Below are positions 46,071-58,567 of a stretch of 64,000 nucleotides of DNA, in pieces. Position numbers and translations under genes: made by a program. Within the stretch, counting starts at the first letter, position 1. The number at the start of each line of letters is the position of its first letter. The DNA comes from Chlorops oryzae (Eukaryota > Arthropoda > Insecta > Diptera > Chloropidae). The stretch covers positions 139,483,434 through 139,547,433 of the forward strand of contig CM035806.1 in the NCBI GenBank assembly GCA_020466095.1. The letters are read 5' to 3'. The notes under the pieces were generated by a model, which saw only the letters and a program-made list of their open reading frames with translations, made no database searches and had not been told where the DNA came from.

Positions 46071-46810
46071 AATGTATTTGAAAAAATGTGTAAAATGAAA
46101 GGTAGTACCTGAGGTTTCAGTTTCATCACCCATCATCCTACTTCGTACTAAGCCCTCATCGTTAGGAAGGGATTCTTGATGTAGAAAATGAATCGAAAAC
46201 ATTGCACATCTAGTGTTGTCATTGTTCCCCTAAGCTGGAAATATTTGAGCATGCTTATGTTGCTATTGTTATAACCCAACGCTGTTGTACAGTCGTGTAC
46301 GAAAACACGCAATACAAGACGACACACGAACACGCCTGCACACATAAGCTGCCGAATAAAAGTCCCGTATATCTAAGGTGACCATACGTCCCGCTTTCAA
46401 CCTCACTGGCTCGCTGTCCCCAGCCAGAGTAAAACTTTCCCGCTTTTCCCTAAATACCGAACGACAATTTATTGAACGTAACGTCGCAACCTCCTACTTT
46501 CAATATTCATTGCATTCAAAATGCGTAAAAGGGGCAGCGATAATGAATAGTACAAACACAGAAAATATCCAGTCATGTCCTTATATAAAATCATAAATCG
46601 TAAAAAATGTCGTTGACGTGTTTTTTTTTTTTTTTTTGTTTTTAACTATTGTTACCTTAGCTGTCAAGTGTAAAAAAAATCTCCAATTGTCGAACAAAAA
46701 TCTTGTAGCGGGATGAAGGAGTATTTTTCAGCTCTGTCAAGCGCATGAAACCGCGTCATACATAAAACAGCAAAGCACAATTTTAAAGTGGCACTAAAAG
46801 ACATTTAACT

Positions 46811-47191
46811 ACAGTTGCAACGGATATCCGGCCGGATAGGTATATCCGACCGCCGTATACCTCACATTTAACATTTACTATATTGTATTCGTTCTTCGAA
46901 TGCAGATTTGAAAATGGAGCGATTGGAGGAAACCCGATGCAGTTCCGCTAACATTTTCACAGAAAATTTCAATTTACAGAGAATTTTTATTGCAGTTCGG
47001 TGCAACCGCTGGAAACACTCATTACTAAAAAAAGTGTTGTGTCAAAAAAATAACGTTCGAAATTTTTTCTACCAAACGGCAACGCTCAGGATCATACGTC
47101 GTTCAATATAGCTTTAAGACCGAAAAATATATAACAAAAAAAAATAAATATCCGGCAGCCGGATATCCGGTACACTATTCGTTGCAACACT
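46811..47191 (+). mobile_element. hAT-like non-autonomous element, copy 1
   Basis: Ends GTTGCAACGGATATCCGGCC and CCGGTACACTATTCGTTGCA plus ACAC are inverse. CCGGATAT words repeat at both sub-ends. The middle has a 67-codon frame (MERLEETRCSSANIF...) that is also found in copy 2, so the interior is homologous even if non-functional. Confidence 0.65.
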
Positions 47192-47556
47192 GCTTTTAAC
47201 GTGTTCGCGTTTGTGAAATTGGAAAAATGCCTCAATTACTCGTACATACATATTATTTTCACTTTCCATTTTCATCTTTTTGTGGATTTTGAATAAACAT
47301 AACATTATAAAAAAATTTTTTGTCTAGCGTCCCGCTTTGCCCAAAAAAAAAATTAATGGTCACCTTACTTTTATCGCATCTCGAAATTTCGCTCATTGCA
47401 TTATGCATGTTAATGTATTTTGTCAGGATATTAGTAAAATAATATCGTTCATTGTTGTATGAAACAATGGCTGCGCTAATGACTGCAACAAGCGTATTTT
47501 CGCACTTTTACACACACACACATGTATACGCGCAAGAACTCAAATTCCCCTGCAGT

Positions 47557-47868
47557 AAATGGGACCGATCCTGGGACAACCGCGGGTCGGTCTTAGAGAC
47601 CTCTGGACCGGTCGCCTTTCTATACACTTAACTCGCCTGTTTTAACAAAGAGCTGTCAAAGAAAAGCAACCGGTTTCTTTTTGAAGCGTCGGGGGTTGGA
47701 TGCGCGATGAGCTGTGGGTGAGTCGTTTTGTCTGAACTCACCCATTTTCTAATTTGCGGCTGGAGGAGGATGAATCCGATAGAAGTTAAGCCTAGATAGG
47801 ACGCGTTTCATATCAAATTGGGTCGTTCCTATATGGGCCTACCTCGGTCCGGTCCCTTTTACACCAAA
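47557..47868. mobile_element. Possible MITE with GGGACCG ends
   Basis: TAAATGGGACCGATCC at the left and GGTCCGGTCCCTTTTA at the right form imperfect inverted ends around a 300-bp segment that is visibly more GC-rich than its surroundings. Only one copy was seen. Confidence 0.35.
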
Positions 47869-48591
47869 TCCATTTCATTACTATAAGGATACTACGAGGA
47901 GTCATTTCCCTTACACTTGGTTTGTTAATTGCAATCAAACTGCGATCTTCGCATGAATGCGTACATACATTTAAGTTGTAAGCTCCTTAAATTAAATAAC
48001 AACATATTTCAGAAATAAGCAAAACAAAGTAAAATGGAAATATTAAAATTCTATGAACTCCTCTCATAAAATCCTTTTTTTTTTTTGTGAATTTCTTGTT
48101 TCCTACTTTTTCGCTAAGTGAATTTAAAGCTTCTTACCTTTAAGCTAAAAACTACACCTGAAATGCCGCTTTTTTCCGTTATGTTTCTCTGACCAGGCCA
48201 GGGGATGGTTTATTCCATACGATTATTTTGAAAGCTTAATATGAAATGGGAATTCCATACTCGAAAGGGCTACGTGAAGAGAAGATCTTCTGATTTAAAA
48301 CAGTGAAAAGAAAAATTTTGTTTGTTGGTTTTTTTTTACTTAATTTTCTTCCCGTCTTCGTTTTTGAAATTAATAACTTTATCGATTAAATAAAGAAACA
48401 AAAATAAAAGCTTCTCCTTTAAATGCATACAACTGGACCTATTAAATTCATTCCCATGAGGCCGTTATTCTCGTTTTCGCATCGTTTTTCGTCATCTTAT
48501 CCCTTTGAAAATCCTTTTCGTTTTCGTCTCACCCCTTGTGTTCATATTGGATTCGCTTGTTGCTAAAAACTAATAAAATAGTAGTGTTGCA

Positions 48592-49012
48592 ACGGATAGT
48601 GTCCGGATATCCGACTGGTTGTCAGGCCGGATAACCGGATATCCGGCTGCCGGATATTTCATTGTTTTTTTTTTTTTTATAGCCATATTGAACGACGTAG
48701 CAATGATCCTGAGCGTTGCCGTTTGGTACCAAAAATCTCGAACGTTATTTTTTGACACAGCATTTTTTTTAGTAATGAGTGTTTCGAGCGGTTGCACCGA
48801 ACTGCAATAAAAGTTTTCTGAAAATGGAAATTTTCTGTGAAAATGTTAGCGGCACTGCATCCGGTTTCCTCCAATCGCTCCATTTTCAAATCTGCATTCG
48901 AAGAACGAATACAATATAGCAAATGTTTAATGTGAGGTATCCGGTATCCGGCCGGATACTAAATTTTAGGCCGGATAGGCCGGATAGTGGCCGGATATCC
49001 GTTGCAACGCTA
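48592..49012 (-). mobile_element. hAT-like non-autonomous element, copy 2 (inverted)
   Basis: Ends TAGTGTTGCAACGG and CCGTTGCAACGCTA. Flanks TAAAATAG and ATAAATAG look like an 8-bp target duplication with one change, as for hAT elements. Sub-terminal CCGGATATCC words are more numerous than in copy 1. The interior translates on the minus strand to MERLEETGCSAANIF..., the counterpart of copy 1. Confidence 0.7.
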
Positions 49013-49802
49013 ATAAATAGTATCATTAATTCCTGTGATTGCGAAACGATCCAATGAGGAGAGTAATAGATAGAGACTAAGAGATACGGATGAATGGCGA
49101 TTGTTGCTTTTGAAGAATGTTCACGTAGCGGATGAATTTGATCGCCTGCTTCCATGCGAATAGCCGCGTTGAAATTATAAACGAACTTTTAAGAGCGCTC
49201 TGCTTTCACTTTGCTTAAATAGCTAGGCTTAACTGTTTTAACAATTTCTGTTTGTAATTCGACTGTATTTGATATTAAGCAAATCAAGAAGTAAGTGTGT
49301 AGGTAAGCCATCGAATGCGAACGCTTTTAAACAGAAAACATGCAAATCCACCAACGACCTTTTAACTACCTACTAAATTCCAAGGGATAGAGTTATAAGA
49401 AACATAATACAAAGCTCAATATAAGAATCAATATTACAAAATAAAAGCCACTCTTAAATTAAAATTAGGTAGATTAAATATGTTAGCTGGACTGTTTCTT
49501 TAACAGTAGTAGGTTTTTCCAATTTGAAGCGAACAAAGGATTTTCGTTCTTACGCCTTTCGGCTATCGCCATTCGTCTTACACGTTACGCTCAACGCCCG
49601 CTTAAGAAAAGTCTTGGCTTTTCAATAAAAACCAAATAGAAAATATTTTCAAAAGGAAAATAGTTTTCAATTGCCTGCGCTTAATTTGGAATTACAGACT
49701 ATCGGTTCTCGTACTCCGTCCCTGAAAGAACGAAAAACGAATAAACTTGTGAATCCTGGACTGTGCAATGCTTCGATTTATTTCGAGACAGGCAATATCA
49801 AA

Positions 49803-49826
49803 CAAACAAACAAACAAACAAACAAA
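49803..49826. repeat. (CAAA)n microsatellite
   Basis: Six or more AAAC tetramers in a row. Confidence 0.8.
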
Positions 49827-49900
49827 TATTAAAAGGAAAAGCAAAAAAAAAAAAAGATTGAAAATGGCGATTATTCTTTTGAACTGCATCAAGATAAGCG

Positions 49901-50500
49901 TGTGAGGGTGTTTTAGTCAGGCGAGCCTGAGAATAAAATACCCGACACAGACAGACAATCTGAAGTAATTTTTAAAACACGCCCGAATAACAGAACCACT
50001 AAGTAGGAATATTCAACAGGTTTTTAAGGCCATAAGGGGCCCCATATACCGACTTTTGTTAAATTTCTTTCTGAAAACCACCCCTTTGCCACTTCCACTT
50101 TTACAAATTTTTTGGACTCTAATCCAAAGCTTAAATATACGCTCAAATTCTAAATTTCAATGACATATTTCGAAAAAGTCCGATTTTGAGGCAGTTTTGG
50201 GATTTTCGTTACAGACCCTAGTACTGGACGTACCCCTAAAAATGGGCTGATCGGGTCCATACTCGAAATTGATTTTACTCATGTCCCTGCAAAGACGCAT
50301 ACCGAATTTCGCCGAAATATCTCAACTGCTTCGATAAGAAGACTGTATACGGACAGACAGAACAGGCTAAATCGAATCTCCTAATGACGCTGATTATTTC
50401 TATATATATTTTGTATGGTCTATCTCGACTGGTTCTGGGTGTAACACACAACCATACAAACGCAATTTACCCTCGACACAGCATGTGTCGGGTATTAAAA
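49901..50500 (+). mobile_element. Dispersed repeat family R1, copy 5
   Basis: Left 'GTGAGGGTGTTTTAG' 'TCAGGCGAGCCTGAG', right 'CCCTCGACACAGCATGTGTC' 'GGGTATT'. About 600 bp; it lacks the internal duplication of copy 4. Confidence 0.7.
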
Positions 50501-50819
50501 GGATAAAATAGAAACATAAAAAAGTAAAAGAAAAAATTTAGATAAAAATATGAATCGAATCGAATTGAAAGGAAAGGAAAGGAAAAGAAGATCGTACGTG
50601 AGCGGGGAACGATGAAAGGGGAATGGAAAAAAAAATGAAACGTAATGTGGACTTACACAACCGCATTGAAGTGAAATAGATTGTCTTATTTAAAAGTTTG
50701 ATTTTACCAAATGTTTCAAATGACGATAGCCCTTGTGGGTGGAAGAATAAGCATAGATTTTCCTCTAAACGGTTGCCGGATTGTTTTTCCATTTTTTCAA
50801 CTGTATTTGACTGTATATA

Positions 50820-50975
50820 CTGTGTACTCTCTCCTTGCGGGCACTCTTCTTAAGCAGACATCCCTCTCAAACGGACACATTTTAATAATCTGGCCTTTCT
50901 GCTTTTCAAATAGGTTCTTCTTAGGCGGAAATATTTTGAGGTCCCGTAGGTGCCCGCTTAAGAGAGGGTACACTG
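50820..50975. mobile_element. pogo/Tigger-like MITE, copy 3
   Basis: TATA then CTGTGTACTCTCTCC on the left; GAGAGGGTACACTG then TA on the right. Interior 'GTGCCCGCTTAAGAGAGGG' matches the other copies. Both ends touch TA. Confidence 0.65.
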
Positions 50976-51299
50976 TATCTGTTTTTTCAATTTTTATTTT
51001 TTCTATTTGTTTTTTTCTTGAGTGCCTGCAGAGGAGACGTAACTTATTCCAAATGCTAAAACTGACAGCATTGACAGTTTTATTTTCACATATATGTACG
51101 TCTATCCGATATTGGGCATTGATGCGTGTGATAAGCACGCAGGATATCATCGTAAAAAATCTGAAGATGACATGAAAGAATCGAAAAAGTTCGTCATTTC
51201 GAAAAGTGTAATAAGAATTTTGAAAAACGCAGCGGGATATATGGGCTGAAATACTTTTTGATGCCTGAACTTCTGTCCTTGTCAATGAAATTCAGCATT

Positions 51300-51622
51300 C
51301 GTGACGAAGCAAATCAAATAATAACAAATTAATTTAAAAAAAATTTTTTAAAATAACAAAATAAAAAACTCTAGTCGAATTGAAAAAAATCAAATATTAC
51401 CAAAACTCCATTTTCTTTACTCGCAAATTACAGTAACATTGTTGTTCTATCTTCTCTTGTCTTGCCAAAGAAGACAACTATGTTACTGTAATTTGCGAAA
51501 AAACAAAATGGAATTTTGGTAATATTTAATTTTTTTTAATTCGACTACAGTTTTTTATTTTGTTATTAGTAAATTTTTTGGTAAAATTAATTTTTTATTA
51601 ATTTGATGTTCTTCTTCATGAA
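51300..51622. repeat. Long fold-back (arms about 145 bp, short loop)
   Basis: The left arm (about 51300-51446) pairs with the right arm (about 51472-51622). The best part joins 'CGCAAATTACAGTAACATTG' to 'ATGTTACTGTAATTTGCG' and 'CAAATATTACCAAAACTCCA' to 'GGAATTTTGGTAATATTT'. The loop is about 25 nt. Arms are imperfect, especially at the outside. Probably a fold-back transposon or a source of hairpin RNA. Confidence 0.75.
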
Positions 51623-53171
51623 AACATAATTTCGTTGACAGAGACAGAAATTTAGGTATTAAAAAGGAATTTTGGCCCATATACAATATATATCTGTACC
51701 TATATTTTTTCCAATATTCGTCTATGTAACAAAATCACCCCAACAGGAAAAAAAGAGAGAGAGAGAGAGAGAGAGATAGGGAGACAAACAGAGAGAGAAA
51801 GACAGAGAGAGCGGAGAATAGATGCTTAAATACCCTCTAGTACTGGGCACTAGTTCGTAGCTGGTGAAATTACTACTTCTTAGCGACCAGCTCTACTTAC
51901 TTTGTCAACCCTAAAGCCTTAGCCTCAGTTCGGCTAGGAATGGAAAAATCCATATAAAAAAAAACTTCAGAAAATTCCTGTCAGATATTTCACGCGGCGT
52001 TTCTGGCATTTCAGTTCAATCGACACCTACAGAACTGCAGGGTATAGATGACATCATTTTTCTTTCAATTAAATTAAATCACTATGAAATCGATATGAAG
52101 TTGAAATATGATAAGAATGCATACGCTTTAGTGTTATTTGCTCATCGTTTAATTAGTTTAGCTTTATAATGGGGGCAACCACAAATATTTTCAAATTGAA
52201 GCCTTAAAGTATGCATTGAATTTCGATTAATTTGAATAAAGAGAAATAAAATTTTGTAGTTTTGTTTCCCGTGGAATTCATTTCCCCATTTTACTCATGA
52301 TCCTCACAATTGGCAGGCTTACAAGAACGAACAACGAAGCCGCAAAACCGAAAGTATTCTTCATAGTTCCATACACACATATTTTAATGGCGCAATTTAG
52401 ATACTTGTGGTTGTTATGCTATTACGTTGTTTTTTTTTTTTTTTTGATTTGCGAACTGAATTCCAAATCGTAAAATTTTCGAAGACGATATATGAAATCG
52501 ATGCTGAGAATTTTTACACTCATCGCCGAATTACTCAGTTAAATTTTTTATTTAAATTATCGTATAACACTTCCTCTTCATCGCAAATTGCATAGAATTT
52601 ACATTTAAAAAAAAAAAGAAAATTAGCCCTCGAGCTTATTTTTATCCTTACTGAAATAATTGGAATTACTCCACGCTACTCGACATGCTCGCCCCCCGTA
52701 CTCTACTCGCCACCCAGCACAATTGAAAGAAGCAAAAGAATGGGCGGCATCGAATTTCTGCTTAAATCATTTCCACTTACGTTTTATCATCGTCGAAATT
52801 TCTTTTTCATATCATTTTAAGTATGTACGAATACCATTTTCTTCGCATCGGGTTGATGTCTTTCGCGTTAATTTTCCACAAAAATGAACATACGAAATGA
52901 CTGCCGTGACAACAAGAAGAGTGTTTGTGTGTCTCCGCACTCTGTGCGTGTGTGTGTGTGCGCGAGTGTGCGTGTGCTGGAAACATCACGAATCTTTTAT
53001 TTACTTATTTTTTTTTCCTGTTTCTAACTCACTTTCGATTGCTTCGATGCTCTTTCTCATCTCGTAATTTGTAATAAGCATTGCCTTTGTCGAGCTGTGA
53101 GTTGGGTAAAGCCAAAAACATAATCGTGTACACCTTTGGCATTTCACCCACCTTCCACCCACCCACTCACA
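51623..53171. other. Non-coding DNA
   Basis: Short GA tract at 51754-51780 and a GT-rich patch at 52940-52975; no gene seen. Confidence 0.4.
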
Positions 53172-53172
53172 A

Positions 53173-53174
53173 CG

Positions 53175-53223
<49 letters not shown>

Positions 53224-53230
53224 AAGCAAC
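53173..53230. repeat. (CAA)n microsatellite
   Basis: About 18 CAA/ACA triplets; the polyasparagine and polythreonine frames it creates are not part of any recognisable gene. Confidence 0.9.
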
Positions 53231-55110
53231 AAGAACAGCACACGAGAACAAAAGTCATTCAACGGATGCTGTATCTTTGACAGTCTTAGTCCTTATACCT
53301 GTCTGTCTGTTTGCCTCTTGAATACTCAAAAGAGCGTTCAGTATAAAAAAATCATTTCCTGATACGTATCCATATATGTATGCTCAACAACATACATACC
53401 ATCCTCATTCCCTCAATTTAGTTGCTCTTGCTGTTGTATGGTTGCCATATGAGAAGAACACATCAAATATTGTATTAGCATCACTCACTGCTCATTATTG
53501 TTCCGTGCACAATTCCAATTTGATTATGTTAATAAGTAGCGAAATTCTTTCAAAATTTTTTGTTACTGCCGCATCCACATCCACATCCGGTAATTCAACC
53601 CTCGAATGAAAACAAATACATTCCATTTTGGATACCTCAAATGAGTCGGTCTTACTGCAAAGAGACATTTTTCATTCTCGAGTCGTCGCATAATTTCATC
53701 CTACATCTATTTTACCTTCGACTTCATTATTTAATTCATTTACATCGACCTGGAATATTTATTGGAAAATCAACTTGAAATTGACCACTGTGCCAAGATA
53801 TCATGCAATGAAAAAAATAGAAACAAAATACAGCAACTTAAAATAAGCAACAAAACAAACATCCCATTGGTGCCATACTTACATAACATTTATTGTTATT
53901 CTTCCACTGGGAAAAGAAGAGTGTGTCGCTCCTAATGTTCGTTAGCAGTGCTCCTTCAAAATGCTCCGTCACACCAATTCAACACATACAGATACATGAA
54001 GAACACTTTCGGCTCGCATATTTTTCTATAAATTCTATAAAAAAAAAAAAACAGGATAAAAGAAGAACAGCTAAGGAATTCAAGAATTCCGAATTGAAAT
54101 GGGACACACTAGCTTTGGACAGGCCAATTCTTCAATACCAGAATGCTTTTTCAATTCTTTTTTTTTGTTTTTTTGTTTTTTCTTTGTTCCTACTTTTCTG
54201 TCCGAAAATGCTTTCGTACTTGGTTTTTTTCATCCACGCACAGCACTGGAAATTCTGTCCTCGATTCTTCCAACGACGATGAGTCGATCTCTCTCGCGTG
54301 TAATGAAAATGAATGAGGGTTTTATGGGTCTCGTTTCCACAAAATTCATGATATGCCTACTCGCCTACGCTTGCAAGCATTTGTGTGTATTTGCATATGT
54401 ATGCGCGGCTTGCATGCCTTTCACGTCCATCTATATTCACCCTCACCCTCATCTTCATCTTCACCATCATCTTCATCTTCATTTGACTGTGTATTGTATT
54501 GTTGTGGTTATGCGCTTGATTATGCCTTTTAAAAGGTGCGTTAATGTGTGAAATGCTCGCGAGGGAGTAGTTTTTATGATTACGTTCGCGTTGCAACGAA
54601 AAAAGAAGGAAAACAGAAATCAACGAAAGAAAATTCAAGAAGAAAGCAAAGAAAAAATACTCACATTTTTGGAAACCCAGAATTGGAAATGACTGCTGAG
54701 GGTACCTACTTATGTACATTGGTTCGAAATTTATTTTTATTGCTGATACCGATATCTCGTCTTGCGTTCCTACCATTATATATTTAAAAGGATATATGAA
54801 TTGACACAAAGGGCCAAGTATATACATGGTATGCGTAAATTTTAATATTATTTGGGCCATTAGGTGAATCAGTTTTTAAAGAGTTTTTTTGTCGGTTTTT
54901 TTATAATCATCAATTGTGTGGGTAAATATTTCTGGCTCCTTATTTCAATAGACTTTTAATACCAGACCAATCTTCTCTTTTTTAATCCGCCCCATAAACT
55001 TTTCTCATCTACCTACCTTCCTGCCATGTCTGTCCATCCTTCTAGCTTTTCTCTAAATTTTGTTTATAAGTCTCATCATTTGTCTTTTATCTTTAGTCAT
55101 TTTTTTAGTA
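53231..55110. other. Non-coding DNA
   Basis: Several frames of 70-167 codons without motifs. A CATCTTCATCTTCA-like tract lies at 54445-54482. No gene supported. Confidence 0.35.
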
Positions 55111-56526
55111 TTCATCACCCTCCTTCTCTCTCCCTCCCTCTGTCTCACCCCCTCTCTCACTTATCCCTTCCCTCTCTCTTCCTTTCTCTTCCTCTTTCTT
55201 CCTCTCTCTTCCTCTCTGTTCCTCTCTGTTCCTCTCTGTTCCTCTCTGTTCCTCTCTCTTCCTCTCTCTTGCCTCTCTCTTCCTCTCTCTTGCTCTCTCT
55301 TCCTCTCTCTTGCTCTCTCTTCCTCTCTCTTCCTCTCTCTTCCTCTCTCTTCCTCTCTTTTCCTCTCTCTTACTCTCTCTTCCTCTCTCTTACTCTCTCT
55401 TCCTCTCTCTTCCTCTCTCTTCCTCTCTCTTCCTCTTCTTACTCTTTCTTCCTCGCTCTTCCTCCTCTCTTCCTCTCTCTCCTTCCTCTCTCTTCCTCTC
55501 TCTTCCTCTCTCTTCCTCTCTCTTCCTCTCTCTTCCTTCTCTTCCTCTCTTCCTCTCTCTTCCTCTCTTCTTCCTCTCTCTTCCTCTCTCTTCCTCTCTC
55601 TTCCTCTCTCTTCCTCTCTCTTCCTCTCCTTCCTCTCTCTTCCTCTCTCTTCCTCTCTCTTCCTCTCCTCTTCCTCTCTCTTCCTCTCTCTTTCCTCTCT
55701 CTTCCTCTCTCTTCCTCTCTCTTCCTCCTCTTCCTCTCTCTCCTCTCTCTTTCCTCTCTCTTCCTCTCTCTTCTCTCTCTTCCTCTCTCTTCTCTCTCTC
55801 TTCCTCTTCTCTTCCTCTCTCTTCCTCTCTCTTCCTCTCTCTTCCTCTCTCTTCCTCTCTCTTCCTCTCTCTTCCTCTCTCTTTCTCTCTCTTCCCTCTT
55901 CCTCTCTCTTCCTCTCTCTTCCTCTCTCTTCCTCTCTCTTCCTCTCTCTTCCTCTCTCTTCCTCTCTCTTCCTCTCTCTTCCTCTCTCTTCCTCTCTCTT
56001 CCTCTCTCTTCCTCTCTCTTCCTCTCTCTTCCTCTCTCTTCCTCTCTCTTCCTCTCTCTTCCTCTCTCTTCCTCTCTCTTCCTCTCTCTTCCTTTCTCTT
56101 CCTCTCTCTTCCTCTCTCTTCCTCTCTGTTCCTCTCTGTTCCTCTCTGTTCCTCTCTCTTCCTCTCTCTTCCTCTCTCTTCCTCTCTCTTACTCTCTCTT
56201 ACTCTCTCTTACTCTCTCTTCCTCTCTCTTCCTCTCTCTTCCTCTCTCTTCCTCTCTTTCCTCTCTCTTCCTCTCTCTTCTCTCTCTTCCTCTCTCTTCC
56301 TCTCTCTTCCTCTCTCTTCCTCTCTCTTCCTCTCTCTTCCTCTCTCTTCCTCTCTCTTCCTCTCTCTTCCTCTCTCTTTGTCTCTCTTTCTCTCTCTTTC
56401 TCTCTCTTCCTCCCTCTTCCTCCCTCTTCCTCTCTCTTCCTCTCCGTTTCTCTCTATTCTTCTCTGTTTCTCACTCTCACCCTCCTTCTCTCTCACTCTC
56501 TTCCCCTCTCCCCCTCTGTCTCTCTG
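55111..56526. repeat. Very large polypyrimidine array, (TTCCTCTCTC)n
   Basis: About 1.4 kb with a ten-base unit, kept in register for hundreds of bases (for example 55900-56110). Variant units with TGTTCC or TTACTC form local clusters, showing block-wise amplification. The 400-540-codon serine/leucine frames on this strand are artefacts. Confidence 0.95.
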
Positions 56527-57965
56527 TATAGCATACACCGAATGCTAAATTTTAACAAAAACAGAATAGAAAAATTTATAATACTACGCTCTGCGCCAAC
56601 GCTTAATTTTTTGCTTTCATATTTGATTAATTACATATCAGCGCATTCAACGAACTCACCAATCACCGAAAACTGATTTTAGACACCCGTCAACATGTGG
56701 ATGTGTGCTCAGTTCGCGGTGTTAACGTATAAACCATCGTTGGCCAATACAGTGGCTGTGCTAAATGGGGCAATTCGTGTTTTCCTGCTGATGACGATGC
56801 TGGTGCTGATGTCGCTCTGTCGCTGTTCCTATTTCTCGGTTTTCCGCTGTTCAAAGGATTTCGAAGCTGATTCCGTTGAGTGACTATGATTCCGATGGCT
56901 CTGATGGTTCTGCTGGTATTTAAATTGCATGCGTAAATAATTGCGTTTAATGTCATTATGTCATATGTTGTGTGTGCGTGTGTGTGCGTTCGTGATTGTA
57001 TGTACTCCATATGAATCCATACATCCTGAATGGATGGAAATCTGGATGGATAGATGGATGAAGAATTATTATAGGCAGGCATACGACACGTCAATATTTC
57101 AGCTCAGATTTCCTAGATTTTCTGTTTGATTACATTTTTGGTGGGAAATGCCAAACGACGCCATAAATCAGGTAAAATTTCAATGATTTACAATGATTTA
57201 TGCTATGCCTGCATTCATGTGTTTGTTTCGGCTCTTGTAAGTGTCTGTCTGTCCGTCCGTCTGTGTGACATAATCGGAAGCCAAAGCGAATGGCGGTAGT
57301 GGTTTGTTGCCTGTAAGCGTTCGCAATCGGAGCGGTTTCAATTAAATGAAATAATTTTACGTGAAAAAACAGGATATTTAATACGGCCGCTGTGAAAAGG
57401 ACTTGCAACGTGAGGAAATAAGCTTTTTCCCCCCCTCGGAATAGTTGGTACTGTGAGAAAATTAATTGATTTTTACACAACAAATATACAACAGGTACAC
57501 ATAAAATATTGCTAAGAAGTAATCAACGAATACTTTAAATCTTAATTTGTCATGCGAAGTACTTAAACATAAGCAGACGTCCAAAGGACCTCCCAACGGA
57601 CGACAGGTTTTAATCAATCCACTCGTAGTTTTCTTGCGCAGCTGGGAGGCATTGATTTGCGACAATTGACCGAGGCTAGGAGCACAATTAATAGTTCTTA
57701 AATTTGCTTCACCCCTCCTTCGGATTTTTCTTCTCATTCCCTCTCATTGACCGCCGCTGTCTCGCTCAATCGTCCTTACCATGAACCAGCTCTTTTCACG
57801 TTGCCGTGCTTGTCCTTTTTGAACCAAATCTACAAAATCGATCAGTTTTCAAGCATTTCCCTGCAACAATTGCCGCTCGGCTTAGAGAAAAAGAAGAGGA
57901 AGAACAAAGAAAAAAAAAAAAACAAAAAATAAACAACTGTCAACAAAAACAACCAGTAATGGTGC
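56527..57965. other. Non-coding DNA
   Basis: No supportable gene. Confidence 0.4.
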
Positions 57966-58567
57966 TAAATTCAGTCGAGCCTGATCATAAAATACCCGCC
58001 ACAGGCATACATATATTTTTGAACATTTCTTTAAAAAGGAACCAAGACCAATATGATTAAATCAGCTATTCTGAATATTTTAAAGGCCGTTAGATGCCAC
58101 ATATTCCGGTTTTTGTTCAATTTCCTTATAAAAACTGCGCTTCTGGCACGCCCACTTTTCAAATTCTAGTAAATTTATTCGGAATCTTTTATATAAGCTC
58201 AAACTCTAGATTAAACGCAGATATCTCGAGAAGATCCGCGGTTTTTGAGAGACCCTAGCACTGGAGCAACCCTTTAAACATTATCTAATTGGGTCCATTA
58301 TTGTTCTTACTCATTACTTACTCATGTCCCCGTTGGTTTCGTCGAGATAGCTCAAATCCTTCGATAAGAAAACTGTATACAGAAATTAGACAAACAGGCA
58401 GACACACAAACCGACTGACAGGCAGACAGACCTGGCCAAATCGAATCTCCCAGTAACGCTGATTATTTCCATACATCATTTGTATGGTCTATCGCGAATG
58501 GTTCTGGCTGTACACACAGACACACAAACGTAATATACCCTCAACAAAGATAGTGTCGGATATAAAA
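57966..58567 (+). mobile_element. Dispersed repeat family R1, copy 6 (diverged)
   Basis: Left 'TTCAGTCGAGCCTGATC' 'AAAATACCCGCCACAG', right 'ATACCCTCAACAAAG' 'ATAGTGTCGGATATAAAA'. It retains the GACAGACA tract and 'GTATGGTCTATCGCGAATGG' block. Confidence 0.65.

Noticed and set aside
54357..54860. 167-codon minus-strand frame and overlapping plus-strand frames
   Set aside because: Partly a translated CAT/CTT repeat; no motif.
55026..56676. Open frames of 412-538 codons rich in Ser/Leu/Phe/Pro
   Set aside because: Pure translation of the TTCCTCTCTC array in all three frames; no start context or domain.
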